Source: Streptomyces antimycoticus (GTDB taxonomy: Bacteria > Actinomycetota > Actinomycetes > Streptomycetales > Streptomycetaceae). Taken from it: DNA of 64,000 nucleotides. Below are positions 1 to 8,592 of the stretch, one piece after another; positions within the stretch are counted from its first letter, which is position 1; the number at the start of each line of letters is the position of its first letter. Position numbers and translations under genes: made by a program. The stretch is taken from positions 2,170,001 to 2,234,000 of the forward strand of contig NZ_BJHV01000001.1 of assembly GCF_005405925.1 (NCBI RefSeq), written 5' to 3'. A model generated the notes under the pieces. The model worked only from the letters and a program-made list of their open reading frames with translations. It did no database searches and was not told the DNA's origin.

Positions 1-2
1 CC

Positions 3-806
3 CCGCCCCCGCCGCCCGGGCCCTACCGCCCGGCGCCCAGGAACCGGCACTGGTACCGGCGGGTGCCCTTCCTCTTCTTGATCGTCCCGCTGCTCCGCTC
101 GGTGCACCGGGCCGCGCGCAGGGTGTTCGACCAGGACGGCGGCGGGCGTGTCCACGATCCCGTGGTCACCCGCTTCCAGATCATCCGCACGGTGCTCGGC
201 GTCCTCGCCACGTTCGCGCTCTACTACATGTACGGGGCGGACAACGGCCTGGAGGACCAGGCCAGCGAGGGTCTCGGCCAGCTCCTCCTGACCCCGGTCC
301 TGCTCATCATCGCCGGACCGGTGGTGATCACTGCCTTCATCCGCTACGCGCCCGCGGAGCGGCGGCGGCTGCTGCGCTCCCGGCTCGGTGTCCCGGCCAA
401 GACCGTGGGCTGGTACGTCCTGGTCGTGGCGGCGCTCGTCGGCACGGCGTGGGTGATCTCGGGCACCACGCTGCTGCACGGGCTGCACGGGGTGTGGTTG
501 TTCGTGGCCGCCGTCCCCGCGCTCGCGTTCGTGCTGTGGGGGCTGCCGTTCTTCTTCATGGCCTCGGCCTACGTCGCCCGCTCCGCCTTCAACACCGCCT
601 ATGTGCACGCCGCGCTACCGGCCGTGCTCACCATGGTGATGGTCTGGATCATCGCCATCCTCAACCTGACCGGGAGCGGCATGCCGAACGGTCCGATGTG
701 GGCCCAGTTCTGCTCCCTGTTCGGCGGCCCGCTCTCGGTGACCGGGCTCTCCCTGTGGGAGCTGCGCCGACTGCGGACGCGCCACGGCGTGACCATACGC
801 GGCTGA
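3..806 (+). CDS. Polytopic membrane protein of unknown function (5' end outside window)
   Basis: The frame is open from the first bases of the window with no stop upstream, and reads through a basic, proline-rich stretch (NRHWYRRVPFLFLIVPL) before the first possible GTG at position 63, so the true start probably lies to the left. From that GTG there are about 247 residues with roughly five hydrophobic segments (about residues 46-62, 78-95, 112-136, 142-172 and 182-203) and a basic cytoplasmic-type tail (LRRLRTRHGVTIRG). I recognise no catalytic motif; it resembles the small integral membrane proteins of unknown function that are common in streptomycetes. Existence is well supported by codon bias; function is unknown. 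Confidence 0.75.
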   Translation, partial: PPPPPGPYRPAPRNRHWYRRVPFLFLIVPLLRSVHRAARRVFDQDGGGRVHDPVVTRFQIIRTVLGVLATFALYYMYGADNGLEDQASEGLGQLLLTPVLLIIAGPVVITAFIRYAPAERRRLLRSRLGVPAKTVGWYVLVVAALVGTAWVISGTTLLHGLHGVWLFVAAVPALAFVLWGLPFFFMASAYVARSAFNTAYVHAALPAVLTMVMVWIIAILNLTGSGMPNGPMWAQFCSLFGGPLSVTGLSLWELRRLRTRHGVTIRG

Positions 807-926
807 GACCTCCCACCCTTCCCGGTGGCGCGGCGGTCCTACCGCGGGCCATCAGGCGCTCCGCCGCGTTGCCCGGGAATCGACGGCGGACGCGGGCGGT
901 GGCGGCCGGTTCCGTACCCTGGCGGC

Positions 927-1820
927 ATGCGCATGCGCCCCACCTTGAGCTGGACCCCGGCCGAGGACCTGCCGCCGGGCAGCACGGACCTGGAGCCGGT
1001 CGCCGACGCGCTGAGCACCGGCGGTGTGCTGGTGCTCAGCGGGGCCGGCATGTCCACGGAGTCGGGCATCCCCGACTACCGGGGCGAGGGCGGGAGCCTG
1101 AGCCGGCACACCCCGATGACCTACCAGGACTTCACCGCCGGCGCCCAGGCCCGGCGCCGGTACTGGGCCCGCAGCCACCTCGGCTGGCGCACCTTCGGCC
1201 GCGCCCGCCCCAACGCCGGGCACCAGGCCGTGGCCGCGTTCGCGCGGCACGGCCTGCTCTCGGGTGTGATCACCCAGAACGTCGACGGCCTGCACCAGGC
1301 CGCCGGCAGCGAGGACGTCGTGGAACTCCACGGAAGCCTCGACCGGGTCGTCTGCCTTGCCTGCCGCGCCTCCAGCCCGCGCCGCGAACTCGCCCGGCGG
1401 CTGGAGGCGGCCAACGTGGGCTTCGCGCCGGTGGCCGCCGGAATCAATCCGGACGGTGACGCCGACCTCACCGACGAGCAGGTCGGGGACTTCCGCGTGG
1501 TGCCCTGTACGGTCTGCGGCGGCATCCTCAAACCCGACGTGGTGTTCTTCGGCGAAGCCGTTCCACCGTGGCGGGTCGAGCACTGCCGCGAGCTGGTCCG
1601 CGAAGCCACCTCACTGCTGGTCCTGGGCTCCTCACTGACGGTGATGTCCGGGCTGCGGTTCGTCCGCCAAGCGGCCAAGGCCGGGAAGCCGGTACTGATC
1701 GTCAACCTGGACCCGACCCGGGGCGACCAGCACGCCGTCACCCGGGTCGCACTCCCACTGGGAACGGCCCTCACCAGCGTGGCCGACCGACTGGGCATCC
1801 CGGGGCCGGCACAGCCCTGA
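927..1820 (+). CDS. Sir2-family NAD-dependent protein deacylase (sirtuin)
   Basis: About 297 residues, the normal size for a bacterial sirtuin. The NAD-binding signature GAGMSTESGIPDYRG is near residue 43, followed by TQNVDGLH, the catalytic histidine in ELHGSL, two zinc-ligand pairs (CLAC and CTVC), KPDVVFFGE and the ribose-binding GSSLTV. The family uses NAD+ to remove acyl groups from lysines, releasing nicotinamide and O-acyl-ADP-ribose. The QNVDGLH and FFGE sequences with the long zinc module fit the SIRT4-like class II subgroup. The ATG at 927 was chosen because the 34 codons upstream read as non-coding; ATG 933 is equally possible. It is a stand-alone gene between a membrane protein and an oxidoreductase remnant. 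Confidence 0.92.
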   Translation: MRMRPTLSWTPAEDLPPGSTDLEPVADALSTGGVLVLSGAGMSTESGIPDYRGEGGSLSRHTPMTYQDFTAGAQARRRYWARSHLGWRTFGRARPNAGHQAVAAFARHGLLSGVITQNVDGLHQAAGSEDVVELHGSLDRVVCLACRASSPRRELARRLEAANVGFAPVAAGINPDGDADLTDEQVGDFRVVPCTVCGGILKPDVVFFGEAVPPWRVEHCRELVREATSLLVLGSSLTVMSGLRFVRQAAKAGKPVLIVNLDPTRGDQHAVTRVALPLGTALTSVADRLGIPGPAQP

Positions 1821-1869
1821 CGCGGATCCGGCGTGACGCGGACCGGGTCCGGCGCCTTTGCGGCCCTGG

Positions 1870-2181
1870 CTATTGCGCCGGGCGAATCCACGTCCGGGCG
1901 AGCTCCGCGACCCAGGTGGCCGCCGCGTCGGGAGCGGGCGGAGGAGCGCCGACGACCACGAGTTCGGTGACGCCCGCCGCGCCGAGCGCGGGAAGGTGCT
2001 CCGGGATGCCGCCGCTCAGCGCGAGGGCGACCGTGAGCTCGTCAAACCCGCGGCCGTGGCGGGCGCATTCGTCGGCGAGAACGGCGATACGCGCCGGGAC
2101 GTCGGCCACCGGGACGTTGAAGCCGTACCAGCCGTCGGCGAGCGTGGCCGCCCGGCGCAAGGCGGCGTCGCTGTTGCCACG
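1870..2181 (-). pseudogene. C-terminal remnant of an F420-dependent luciferase-like oxidoreductase
   Basis: The minus strand reads GNSDAALRRAATLADGWYG and then about 85 residues ending in AATWVAELARTWIRPAQ. This looks like the last third of an LLM-class (bacterial luciferase-like, F420-dependent) oxidoreductase, where the GxSDAALRRAA.LADGW block precedes the final helices. Upstream of residue GNS the frame turns into low-quality proline- and arginine-rich sequence and then runs into a GGGGTACCCC-type repeat, so the first two thirds of the gene and its flavin-binding barrel are missing. It is a truncated fragment rather than a working enzyme. The family assignment comes from recalled motifs, not an alignment. 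Confidence 0.6.
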
Positions 2182-2267
2182 CCGCGCCCGCGCGCGGCGG
2201 GGCCTGTCATCCGGACGAGCGAAGGCTGTCCTCGATGCCCTCTGGCGGAAGCCTTGAGCATGTCTGC

Positions 2268-2300
2268 GGGGGGGGTACCCCCAGCCACTGCCCTGGGGAC
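2268..2300. repeat. Short GC-palindrome repeat (GGGGGTACCCCC type)
   Basis: A G-run/GTAC/C-run palindrome is followed by CAGCCACTGCC and CTGGGG. It is a looser relative of the ATGGGGTATCCCC elements found inside genes between 43 and 63 kb. It lies just upstream of the point where the luciferase-like remnant loses homology, so it may mark the deletion or rearrangement junction. Confidence 0.45.
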
Positions 2301-2456
2301 AGCACATCGGCAGGTCAGGGGGACGGCCGGATGGGCCGTCCCCCCTCCCCGCTGGTGGGATGGTGCCGACCACCGGCTCCGGGGGGTGAACAGCCGCGGG
2401 CCACAGCCTGCGCGGTCCCCGAACGCGCGGGCAACCCGAACAGATAGAGGCTCACC

Positions 2457-3605
2457 ATGTATGTGCTGGGAAAGCGCCGCCGGGGCCGGCTCGTCCTGAC
2501 CGGCCTGGCCACGGTCCTCCTCGCCGCCTCGACCGGACCGGCGGCGGCGAAGCCACGGCAGACCGATCCGCTCCAACAGCAGGTGGACACGGTCCACGAC
2601 ACCGGGGCAGTCGGTGTGCTCGCCGAGGTGACGTCCCCGGACAGACGTGACACCGCGCGCGCCGGGACGGCCAAGGTGGGCACCGGGCGGCCGATGCCAC
2701 GGAACGGCCGTTTCCGGATCGGCAGCGCCACCAAGACCTTCACCGCCGCGGTCGTGCTGCAACTCGTCGGCGAGGGGCGCATGTCCCTGGAGGACACCGT
2801 CGAGCGGTGGTTACCGGGAGTGGTCCAGGGCAACGACAACGACGGCGGCCGGATCACCGTGCGACAGCTACTGCAGCACACCAGCGGCATCCATGACGTC
2901 CTGCCGGAGATACCCGCGTTGAACAGCGCGGAGGGCTATCGGGCCGAGCGTTTCCGCACCTACACCCCCGAGGAGTTGGTGCGGCTGGCGATGAAGCACC
3001 GGCCCAACTTCCCGCCGGGCGACGGCTGGTCGTACTCCAACACCAACTACGTGCTCGCCGCGATGATCATCCACGAGGTCACCGGCCGGAGCTGGGCACA
3101 GGAGGTGAACGACCGGATCATCCGCCCGCTGGGCCTGAAGGACACCAGCACCCCCGGCGCCTCCCCGTCCATCCCGGGCCCGCACGCCCACGGCTACGCC
3201 GCGTTCGGCACCACCCACACCAGCATCGACGTCACGGCGCTCAATCCGAGCATGGCCGTCGGCTCCGGCTCGATCATCAGCACCACGCACGACCTGAACC
3301 GGTTCTACACCGCACTGCTCGGCGGCCGCCTGCTGGCTCCGGCACAGCTCGACGAGATGACGACCACCAAGCCCGCGCCCGAGCTGGGCGTGCGGTACGG
3401 ACTCGGTCTGGGCGAGATCCCGTTGTCCTGCGGCGGCAGCTACTTCGGCCACCCGGGCGAACTGCTCGGCTATCACACCTGGGGTGGCGTCACCCGGGAC
3501 GGCACCCGGACCGCCGTGGTGTACGTCACCAGCGACGGCGGCGACGACACCCAGCAGGCCATGAGCACACTCGTGGACCAGGAACTCTGCCGGACCCGCT
3601 CCTGA
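2457..3605 (+). CDS. Secreted serine hydrolase, class C beta-lactamase / DD-peptidase fold
   Basis: A 382-residue protein with a Sec-type signal peptide: basic MYVLGKRRRGR, hydrophobic LVLTGLATVLLAAST, and cleavage near AAA-KP. The catalytic SxxK is in RIGSATKTF (about residue 90), the YxN motif is YSNTNY (about 198), and the third motif is HPG (GHPGELLGY, about 338). The order and length match the beta-lactamase / D-alanyl-D-alanine carboxypeptidase (Pfam Beta-lactamase) family. The likely role is extracytoplasmic hydrolysis of peptides or esters; the sequence does not distinguish carboxypeptidase from esterase. It stands alone after a remnant gene and before an IS element. Confidence 0.9.
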   Translation: MYVLGKRRRGRLVLTGLATVLLAASTGPAAAKPRQTDPLQQQVDTVHDTGAVGVLAEVTSPDRRDTARAGTAKVGTGRPMPRNGRFRIGSATKTFTAAVVLQLVGEGRMSLEDTVERWLPGVVQGNDNDGGRITVRQLLQHTSGIHDVLPEIPALNSAEGYRAERFRTYTPEELVRLAMKHRPNFPPGDGWSYSNTNYVLAAMIIHEVTGRSWAQEVNDRIIRPLGLKDTSTPGASPSIPGPHAHGYAAFGTTHTSIDVTALNPSMAVGSGSIISTTHDLNRFYTALLGGRLLAPAQLDEMTTTKPAPELGVRYGLGLGEIPLSCGGSYFGHPGELLGYHTWGGVTRDGTRTAVVYVTSDGGDDTQQAMSTLVDQELCRTRS

Positions 3606-3767
3606 TACTCCGCTCCGCTCCGCGACCCATGTGCGGGCCCGGTCGCCGCTGCTAGTGGCCTGCGCCAATTCGACCAGTACGGCAGGGCGGCCGGACAGAG
3701 GCGTGGGCGAGCGCTACGCAGCGCGCGCCGCGAACACCACCGCGCCCAGCCGGGCCTGGTCCTCCTA

Positions 3768-4659
3768 GGATCTGTCGTCAAATGTCACGCCCACATCAGC
3801 AGCGATGCGAGGGTGATGGCCGCTTGGTAGGACTCGGCGGTCTTGTCATAGCGGGTGGCGATGCCGCGCCACTGCTTGAGGCGGTTGAAGCACCGTTCGA
3901 CGACGTTGCGCCGCTTGTAGACGTGCTTGTCGAAGGCCGGCGGACGTCCGCCACGGCTGCCGCGTCGGAGCCGGTTGCGGATCTGGTCGGACCGTTCCGG
4001 GATGGTGTGCCGGATGTTCCGTTGCCGCAGCCAGGTGCGTATGGCCTTGGAGCTGTAGCCCTTGTCGCCGATGACGTGGCCGGGGCGGACCCGGGGCCGC
4101 CCCGGTCCCAGCCGGGGCACCCGGATCGCCTTCATCACGGCGGTGAACTGGGTGCAGTCGTTGGTGTTCCCGCCGGTGACGGTGAAGGCGAGCGGTCGCC
4201 CCACAGCGTCGCAGGCCAGGTGGATCTTGCTGGTCAGGCCGCCTCTGGACCGGCCGAGTCCCGGGGCGCAAAGCCCCCTTTTCGCGCCCCGGCCGCGTGC
4301 TGGTGGGCCCGGACAATCGTGGAGTCGACCGACACCAGCCACTCGATGTCCCCGGCCGCGTCGGCCCTGGCCTGGGCGGCCCGGAGCATCCGCTCGAAGG
4401 TGCCGTCCTTGGCCCACCGGCGGAAGCGGGTATGCAGCGTGGCCCAGGAACCGTACCGCTCGGGCACATCCCGCCAGGCCGTACCGGTCCGGAACTTCCA
4501 CACGATCCCGTTGAGGACCGTCCGGTCGTCCAGCCGCCTGCGGCCCCGCTCGGACCGGGGCAGCAACGGCTGCACGAAGGCCCACTCGGCATCGGACAGT
4601 TCATGGCGACGTATCACCCGACCATGATCCCCGACCGAAGATCATTTGACGACAGATCC
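3768..4659. mobile_element. Complete IS5-family (IS427-group-like) insertion sequence
   Basis: Perfect 17-bp terminal inverted repeats GGATCTGTCGTCAAATG (3768-3784) and its complement (4643-4659) enclose two overlapping transposase frames on the minus strand. A TA dinucleotide flanks each end (3766-3767 and 4660-4661), consistent with the 2-bp target duplication of IS427-type elements. The element is 892 bp, a normal size. The right end lies 6 bp past the GNAT stop codon, so the neighbouring gene was not broken. Confidence 0.92.
3785..4617 (-). CDS. IS5-family transposase made by -1 frameshift (orfA/orfB)
   Basis: orfA runs from 4617 to 4234 (MIRRHELSDAEWAFVQPLLP..., DUF4096-type N-terminal domain, first catalytic Asp in VSVDSTIVRAHQHAAG). 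orfB continues in the -1 frame as LTSKIHLACDAVGRPL, with the second Asp in VIGDKGYSSKAI and the final Glu in VERCFNRLKQWRGIATRYDK, ending at 3785. The frames overlap at an AAAAGGGGG run (minus strand about 4282-4274), a typical slippery site for this group, so the break is best read as programmed frameshifting rather than decay. The DDE transposase cuts the element at its terminal repeats. All three catalytic residues are present, so the element could be active. Confidence 0.88.
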
Positions 4660-4665
4660 TAGCCC

Positions 4666-5250
4666 TCATGCGGTCGTCTTGGCCGCGATTCTGGCCCGCA
4701 GCGTGTCACGAACGGTGGGCCACTCATCCGCGAGCAGGCTGTAGTACAGGGAGTCGCGGCGGGTGCCGTCCTGGCGCCGCATATGGCTGCGCAGGGTCCC
4801 TTCGTAGACCAGGCCAAGGCGGGCCAGAGCCTGTTGAGAACGCACATTGAGATGGTCAGTGCGCAGTGCGAGCCTGACGAGGCACAGATCATCGAAGGCA
4901 TGGCTGAACAGCAACAGCTTGGACTCGGCGTTGTATGGGCCTCCCCAGCAAGATCGGTCGAACCAGGTCGCGCCGACTTCAGCGCGGCTCTCGCCCAGAT
5001 CGAGGTCGTACAAGCTGGTCGAACCGATCACAGCGCCGTCGGCACGGCGTTGCACCGCGAAGCACCGCCGGGCAGGATCCGCGATCATCTGGCTCAGCAT
5101 CGTGCGCAGCTGCGCCACGGTCTCAGGACGTGGCCGCGGCATCCATCGCCATACCTCAGGGTCGGACGCGGAGGGGAAGAGCGCGTCGGCATGCTCGGTG
5201 GACAACGGGACGAGACGGACCTCACTGCCGAGGAGAATGTTGTTCTTCAC
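4666..5250 (-). CDS. GNAT-family N-acetyltransferase (RimJ/RimL type)
   Basis: 194 residues: MKNNILLGSEVRLVPLSTEHADALF at the N-terminus, then the substrate-side segment EVGATWFDRSCWGGPYNAESKLLLFSHAF, and the acetyl-CoA region VRLALRTDHLNVRSQQALARLGLVYEG. The N-S-(R/Q)-A pattern followed by GLVYEGTLR is characteristic of the Acetyltransf_3 subgroup, which acetylates ribosomal protein N-termini, amino acids or small amines. The substrate cannot be read from sequence. Base composition is slightly less GC-rich than its neighbours, and the IS5-type element ends 6 bp beyond its stop codon. Confidence 0.88.
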   Translation of the reverse strand: MKNNILLGSEVRLVPLSTEHADALFPSASDPEVWRWMPRPRPETVAQLRTMLSQMIADPARRCFAVQRRADGAVIGSTSLYDLDLGESRAEVGATWFDRSCWGGPYNAESKLLLFSHAFDDLCLVRLALRTDHLNVRSQQALARLGLVYEGTLRSHMRRQDGTRRDSLYYSLLADEWPTVRDTLRARIAAKTTA

Positions 5251-5450
5251 CTCGCCACATTAGAACGAGCCAGTTTCCAAGAATCGCTATCAAGCACCAA
5301 GGTCGGCCGCTTCCTGGCCGGCGGCCGCTCCTGTCGCCTTCAGGACCGCGGGAGGTGGAGAGCGGCGTCAGGCCGTCACCGACGATCGGCACTGACCGCG
5401 TTCGGCGAACCACTCGGCTGTACGACCGGTGGGCCCAGCACCGGCCTGCG

Positions 5451-5822
5451 TTACGACGTGTGGGGCGTTTGTTCGCTGGGCGTACGTCGCTCGTCATAGT
5501 CGGATCGGGCGGCTTCCACCGCGTCGAGGTTGTCGACGACCCACCTCAACATCGCTTGCAAGGGTGACTCGAGGCTCCGGCCCAGGTCAGTGATGCGGTA
5601 TTCGATCGCCACCGGGTCCGTGGACACGACCAGCCGTTCGACCACGCCATTGCGCTCGAGCCGCCGCAGGCATGTGGTCAATGACTTCGGCGTGACGGCA
5701 GGCAGGTGCTGGCGAAGCTCATTGAAGCGCCGGGGGCGGTCGCACAGTGCCTCCAACACCAGCAGGGACCACTTGTCGAAGAGCTGGTCGAGCAGACGAC
5801 GACCCTCGCTGTCGAAGTCCAT
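5451..5822 (-). CDS. HxlR-family winged-helix transcriptional regulator
   Basis: About 123 residues starting at MDFDSEGRRLLDQLFDKWSLLVLEAL. The KWSLLVL... segment, CDRPRRFNELRQHLPAVTPKSLTTCLRRLERNG (recognition helix) and YRITDLGRSL are the hallmarks of HxlR/DUF24 regulators. They bind DNA as dimers and usually control an adjacent divergent gene, often one involved in redox or aldehyde metabolism. ATG 5822 is preferred over the upstream in-frame ATG at 5876 because homology starts there. The next gene, an enoyl-CoA hydratase homologue, is divergent and shares a short intergenic region containing inverted repeats, so it is the likely target. Confidence 0.85.
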   Translation of the reverse strand: MDFDSEGRRLLDQLFDKWSLLVLEALCDRPRRFNELRQHLPAVTPKSLTTCLRRLERNGVVERLVVSTDPVAIEYRITDLGRSLESPLQAMLRWVVDNLDAVEAARSDYDERRTPSEQTPHTS

Positions 5823-5865
5823 CCCCGTCACGCCGGTCTCCTCCGCGATACCTGGTTTCGTTGAA

Positions 5866-5889
5866 GTATATCGCACCTACTAGGTATAC
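5866..5889. promoter_or_regulatory. Putative HxlR operator between divergent genes
   Basis: The stretch holds an 11-bp perfect palindrome ACCTACTAGGT (5875-5885) and the inverted pentamers GTATA (5866-5870) and TATAC (5885-5889). It is markedly AT-richer than its surroundings and lies about 40 bp from both candidate start codons. Its position suits binding by the adjacent HxlR protein and overlapping promoters; this is inferred from position and symmetry only. Confidence 0.45.
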
Positions 5890-5928
5890 AGAAGATACTC
5901 CCTTGGTCGACCAGTGAAGGCAGGATCC

Positions 5929-6768
5929 ATGCCCGGCGCATACTCAGCTCTCCAGGTCTCCATCAACGGCGGTGTGGCGCAAGTCGTCCTCGACCACCCG
6001 CCACTCAACTTGCTGGACGCCACCCTCATGCTCGACCTGGACCGGTTCGCGGCCTCGGTATCCGGCAACGACGACGTCCGGGTGATCGTCTTCGACAGCG
6101 CGGACCCGGACTTCTTCATCGCGCATGGCGACATGACGTTTGCCGACGATCCCGCGACGTTCTCGGCACTCCCGATCGCCCCCGAGGGGGACCAGTCCTT
6201 GAACCCGATGATGCGGCTCCATGAACGCCTCAGGTCGCTGCCGCAGATCACGATCGCCAAGGTGCGCGGGCTGGCACGCGGTGGCGGGGCGGAACTGCTG
6301 TCGGCGATGGACATGCGGTTCGCTTCCCTCGAGCACGCCGGTCTGGCGCAGCCCGAGGCTGCGGGTGGGATCATCCCGGGCGCGGGAGGCACCGCGTACC
6401 TGCCCGGTCTCGTGGGCCGCGCACGGGCTCTGGAGATCATCCTCGGTACGCGGTTGATCGATGCGGCGACCGCGGAACGGTACGGATGGGTGAACCGGGC
6501 CGTGCCCAACGCCGAGCTCGACCATGTCGTCGACACCCTCGCTGCCCGAATCGCGGCCTTGCAACCCGGTGTCGCGCGCGCCGCGGTCGAAGCGGTCGAC
6601 GCCGCGTCGGACTCGATCGCTCACGGCCTGGAAAGGGGGAATGAACTTCTCGGCCAGCTCCTCGGCGGGCCCGCCGCGGCTCGTCTCACCCAGGCCGTAC
6701 TGGCCGCAGGTGCACAAACCCGCGATAAGGAGCGGCACTTGGAGGGCATTTTCGACAAGGTCCAGTAG
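5929..6768 (+). CDS. Enoyl-CoA hydratase/isomerase-family protein
   Basis: About 279 residues. The crotonase core is visible as VAQVVLDHPPLNLLD, VRVIVFDSADPDFFIAHGDM, and the oxyanion-hole segment ITIAKVRGLARGGGAELLSAMDMRFAS, followed by QPEAAGGIIPGAGGTAYLPGLVG. The usual catalytic Glu pair is not clear: the first loop has GGGAELL with one Glu, so hydratase activity is uncertain and a different crotonase-fold reaction is possible. ATG 5929 is preferred over GTG 5914 because GAAGGCAGG lies at ribosome-binding distance upstream. It is divergent from the HxlR regulator and probably controlled by it. A strong hairpin follows the gene. Confidence 0.85.
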   Translation: MPGAYSALQVSINGGVAQVVLDHPPLNLLDATLMLDLDRFAASVSGNDDVRVIVFDSADPDFFIAHGDMTFADDPATFSALPIAPEGDQSLNPMMRLHERLRSLPQITIAKVRGLARGGGAELLSAMDMRFASLEHAGLAQPEAAGGIIPGAGGTAYLPGLVGRARALEIILGTRLIDAATAERYGWVNRAVPNAELDHVVDTLAARIAALQPGVARAAVEAVDAASDSIAHGLERGNELLGQLLGGPAAARLTQAVLAAGAQTRDKERHLEGIFDKVQ

Positions 6769-6844
6769 GTCCGTCTTCAAACGGGTCCCGTTCGGAGCGG
6801 AAATGGCGCGAGTGCGACTGGCACTTCGTGGCAAGAGCGTGGCC

Positions 6845-6881
6845 GTGCCCCGCCGCCACCCCTCGGGTGGCGGCGGGGCAC
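6845..6881. terminator. Bidirectional stem-loop terminator
   Basis: A perfect 17-bp stem (GTGCCCCGCCGCCACCC and its complement) closes a CTC loop between two convergent genes: the enoyl-CoA hydratase homologue on the plus strand and the Ig-like protein on the minus strand. There is no T-tract, which is usual for actinomycete terminators. Confidence 0.75.
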
Positions 6882-6898
6882 GGTGCGGTGCTGACCGG

Positions 6899-8083
6899 TC
6901 AGGTGATGACCTGGGTGTAGGCGGGGCTGGTGGAGCCGTTGAAGTTGGCGTCACCCGAGTAGGACGCGGTGACGGTGTAGGTGCCCGCGCCCACGCCGAT
7001 GCGGGAGAAGAAGAACCCGGAGGAGTCCACCGGCCCGGAGGTGGAGGCCGAGGTCGTCCCGTTGGTGAGGGTGAGGGTGACCGTTCCCGTACGGGTACCC
7101 GCGCCCGGGGCGACGGGGCCCACGAAGGCGGCGAAGGTGATGAGCGCCAGCGCCGGGGCGGGGTTGGTGTCGGAGCTGACCGCGGTGGTCGTGTCCGCCT
7201 TGTTCACCGTCTGGGTCAGCGACGCCGACGTCGACGGGGCGAAGTTGGTGTCACCGTTGTAGGTGGCCGTCACGGTGTGCGACCCCGTGCCCGGTCCGCT
7301 GGTGGTGAACGTCGCCGTGCCGCCCACCAGCGGTTGGGTGGATGTGCCCCCACCGGAGCCGCTGATCGTGAAGGTGACCGTTCCGGTCGGGGTGCCGGTC
7401 GCGGGCGGGTTCGGGGTGACCGTGGCGGTGTACGTGACCGGCTGCCCGAAGACGGACGGATTCGCGGAGGACGTCAGCGTGGTGGTCGTCGCCGCGGGGC
7501 CGGGGTTCACGGTGTGGGTGTCGGTGCCGGTGGACGGCAGGAAGTCCGTACCACCGCTGTAGAGGGCCACCACGCCGTGGGTGCCCACACCCAGGGTGCT
7601 GAGGCTGAGCGTGGCCGTGCCGCCGGAGAGCGGCTGGGTGAACGTACCGCCGCCGCTGCCGCCGATGATGAAGGTGACCGTGCCGGCCGGGGTGCCGGCG
7701 CCGGGCGCGACCGGGGTGACCGTGGCGGTGAACGTCACCGGCTGCCCCAGCGTCGAGGGATCCGGGGCCGAGGTCACCGTGGTCGTCGTCGACGCCGGGA
7801 TCACCAGGACGGCCGTGGTGCCGGTGGACGCGGTGAAGTTGGCGTCGCCGTTGTAGGTGGCGGTGACGATATGAGTGCCGCCGCTCAGACCGCTCGCGGT
7901 GACCGAGGCGGTCCCGCCCGAGAGCGTCCCGTTCAGGGTGGGGCCACCGCTGACCACGAAGGTGACGGTGCCCGTGGGGGTTCCGGCGCCGAGCGGTATG
8001 ACGGTGGCGGTGAGCGTGACCGACTGGCCCGCGACGGCGGGGTTGGGTGACGCCGAGACCAGGGTGACAGTGGGTGAAGCCAT
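6899..8083 (-). CDS. Protein of four bacterial Ig-like (Big_3-type) repeats, no signal peptide
   Basis: 394 residues from the ATG at 8083, which has GGAGGG upstream. The protein consists of four tandem domains of about 97 residues, each built as (S/T)xxPxxxGQ(S/P)VTxTATVxP...GTPTGTVTF...LSGGTATxxxSxLGxGTHxVTAxYxGDxNFxxSTG. This is the bacterial Ig-like domain 3 family, which usually decorates secreted or cell-surface proteins and binds surfaces or ligands. Oddly, the protein starts MASPTVTLVSASPNP with no Sec or Tat signal, no lipobox, no LPXTG motif and no enzymatic domain. It could be exported another way, or a start farther upstream may be missed; the upstream frame continues but looks non-coding. 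Confidence 0.8.
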   Translation of the reverse strand: MASPTVTLVSASPNPAVAGQSVTLTATVIPLGAGTPTGTVTFVVSGGPTLNGTLSGGTASVTASGLSGGTHIVTATYNGDANFTASTGTTAVLVIPASTTTTVTSAPDPSTLGQPVTFTATVTPVAPGAGTPAGTVTFIIGGSGGGTFTQPLSGGTATLSLSTLGVGTHGVVALYSGGTDFLPSTGTDTHTVNPGPAATTTTLTSSANPSVFGQPVTYTATVTPNPPATGTPTGTVTFTISGSGGGTSTQPLVGGTATFTTSGPGTGSHTVTATYNGDTNFAPSTSASLTQTVNKADTTTAVSSDTNPAPALALITFAAFVGPVAPGAGTRTGTVTLTLTNGTTSASTSGPVDSSGFFFSRIGVGAGTYTVTASYSGDANFNGSTSPAYTQVIT

Positions 8084-8493
8084 GACGGGCCCTCCAAAGG
8101 GGGTGGAAGGGTGGGCCGTTACTCGCCACACGCGACTGCGAGCGCGCGGGGCGGCGCATCGGAGGCTAGGGGGTGCGCACTTACGGCGATCCATACGGGG
8201 ACATCCCCCGTGTCGCCGTCCCCCGGCAGATGGGAAACCCACCGGTCTGTAGCACCAGTAGGCGCGCGACACACCGCCAACGCCAGAGACAGGGGGACGA
8301 ATTGCCCTGAATGGCGCAGCGCCCGGCGGCTCGCGCCATGCGCGCCGCGCGTACCGGCCGAGCGCCGGTGCGATGGCGAACCCGCGTCGCGTCGCCGACG
8401 CCCGCGGCGGCGCGGCCCACCGCACTGAAACTGCGCGGCGAGCGGCCGACGGACGAGCACGAAGCCGCTCCGCGCTTCGACGCCCCAGGCGCC
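8084..8493. other. Intergenic stretch upstream of the Ig-like gene
   Basis: About 400 bp with no convincing gene. The open frames on both strands here are arginine- and proline-rich and lack family motifs. It presumably contains the promoter for the Ig-like gene, but I see no clear -10/-35 pair. Confidence 0.4.
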
Positions 8494-8592
8494 ATGGATG
8501 ATGTGGTGGCCGGCGACGCCGCCCATGCGCCGTCCCACCTGACGGGGCAGGGCATCAGCCTGGCCCTGACCGGCGCCTACCTGCCGGCCGTC
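8494..8592 (+). pseudogene. Remnant of an FAD-dependent monooxygenase
   Basis: The plus strand encodes MDDVVAGDAAHAPSHLTGQ followed by GISLALTGAYLPAV. This closely resembles the GDAA(Y/H)xPSPxxGQGxSLALxGAYxLA segment that binds the FAD ribityl/phosphate in the PHBH-type aromatic hydroxylase and TetX-like family. Nothing on either side looks like the remaining 300 or more residues, so this appears to be a small deletion scar. The assignment rests on one recalled motif. Confidence 0.4.

Noticed and set aside
4234..4617. IS transposase reported as a pseudogene because of its frame change
   Set aside because: The frame change lies at an AAAAGGGGG slippery site, which is the normal expression mode of this IS group.
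6524..8050. 508-codon plus-strand frame, glycine/arginine-rich, opposite the Ig-like protein
   Set aside because: The periodic composition mirrors the Ig repeats on the other strand, and there is no ribosome binding site or domain.
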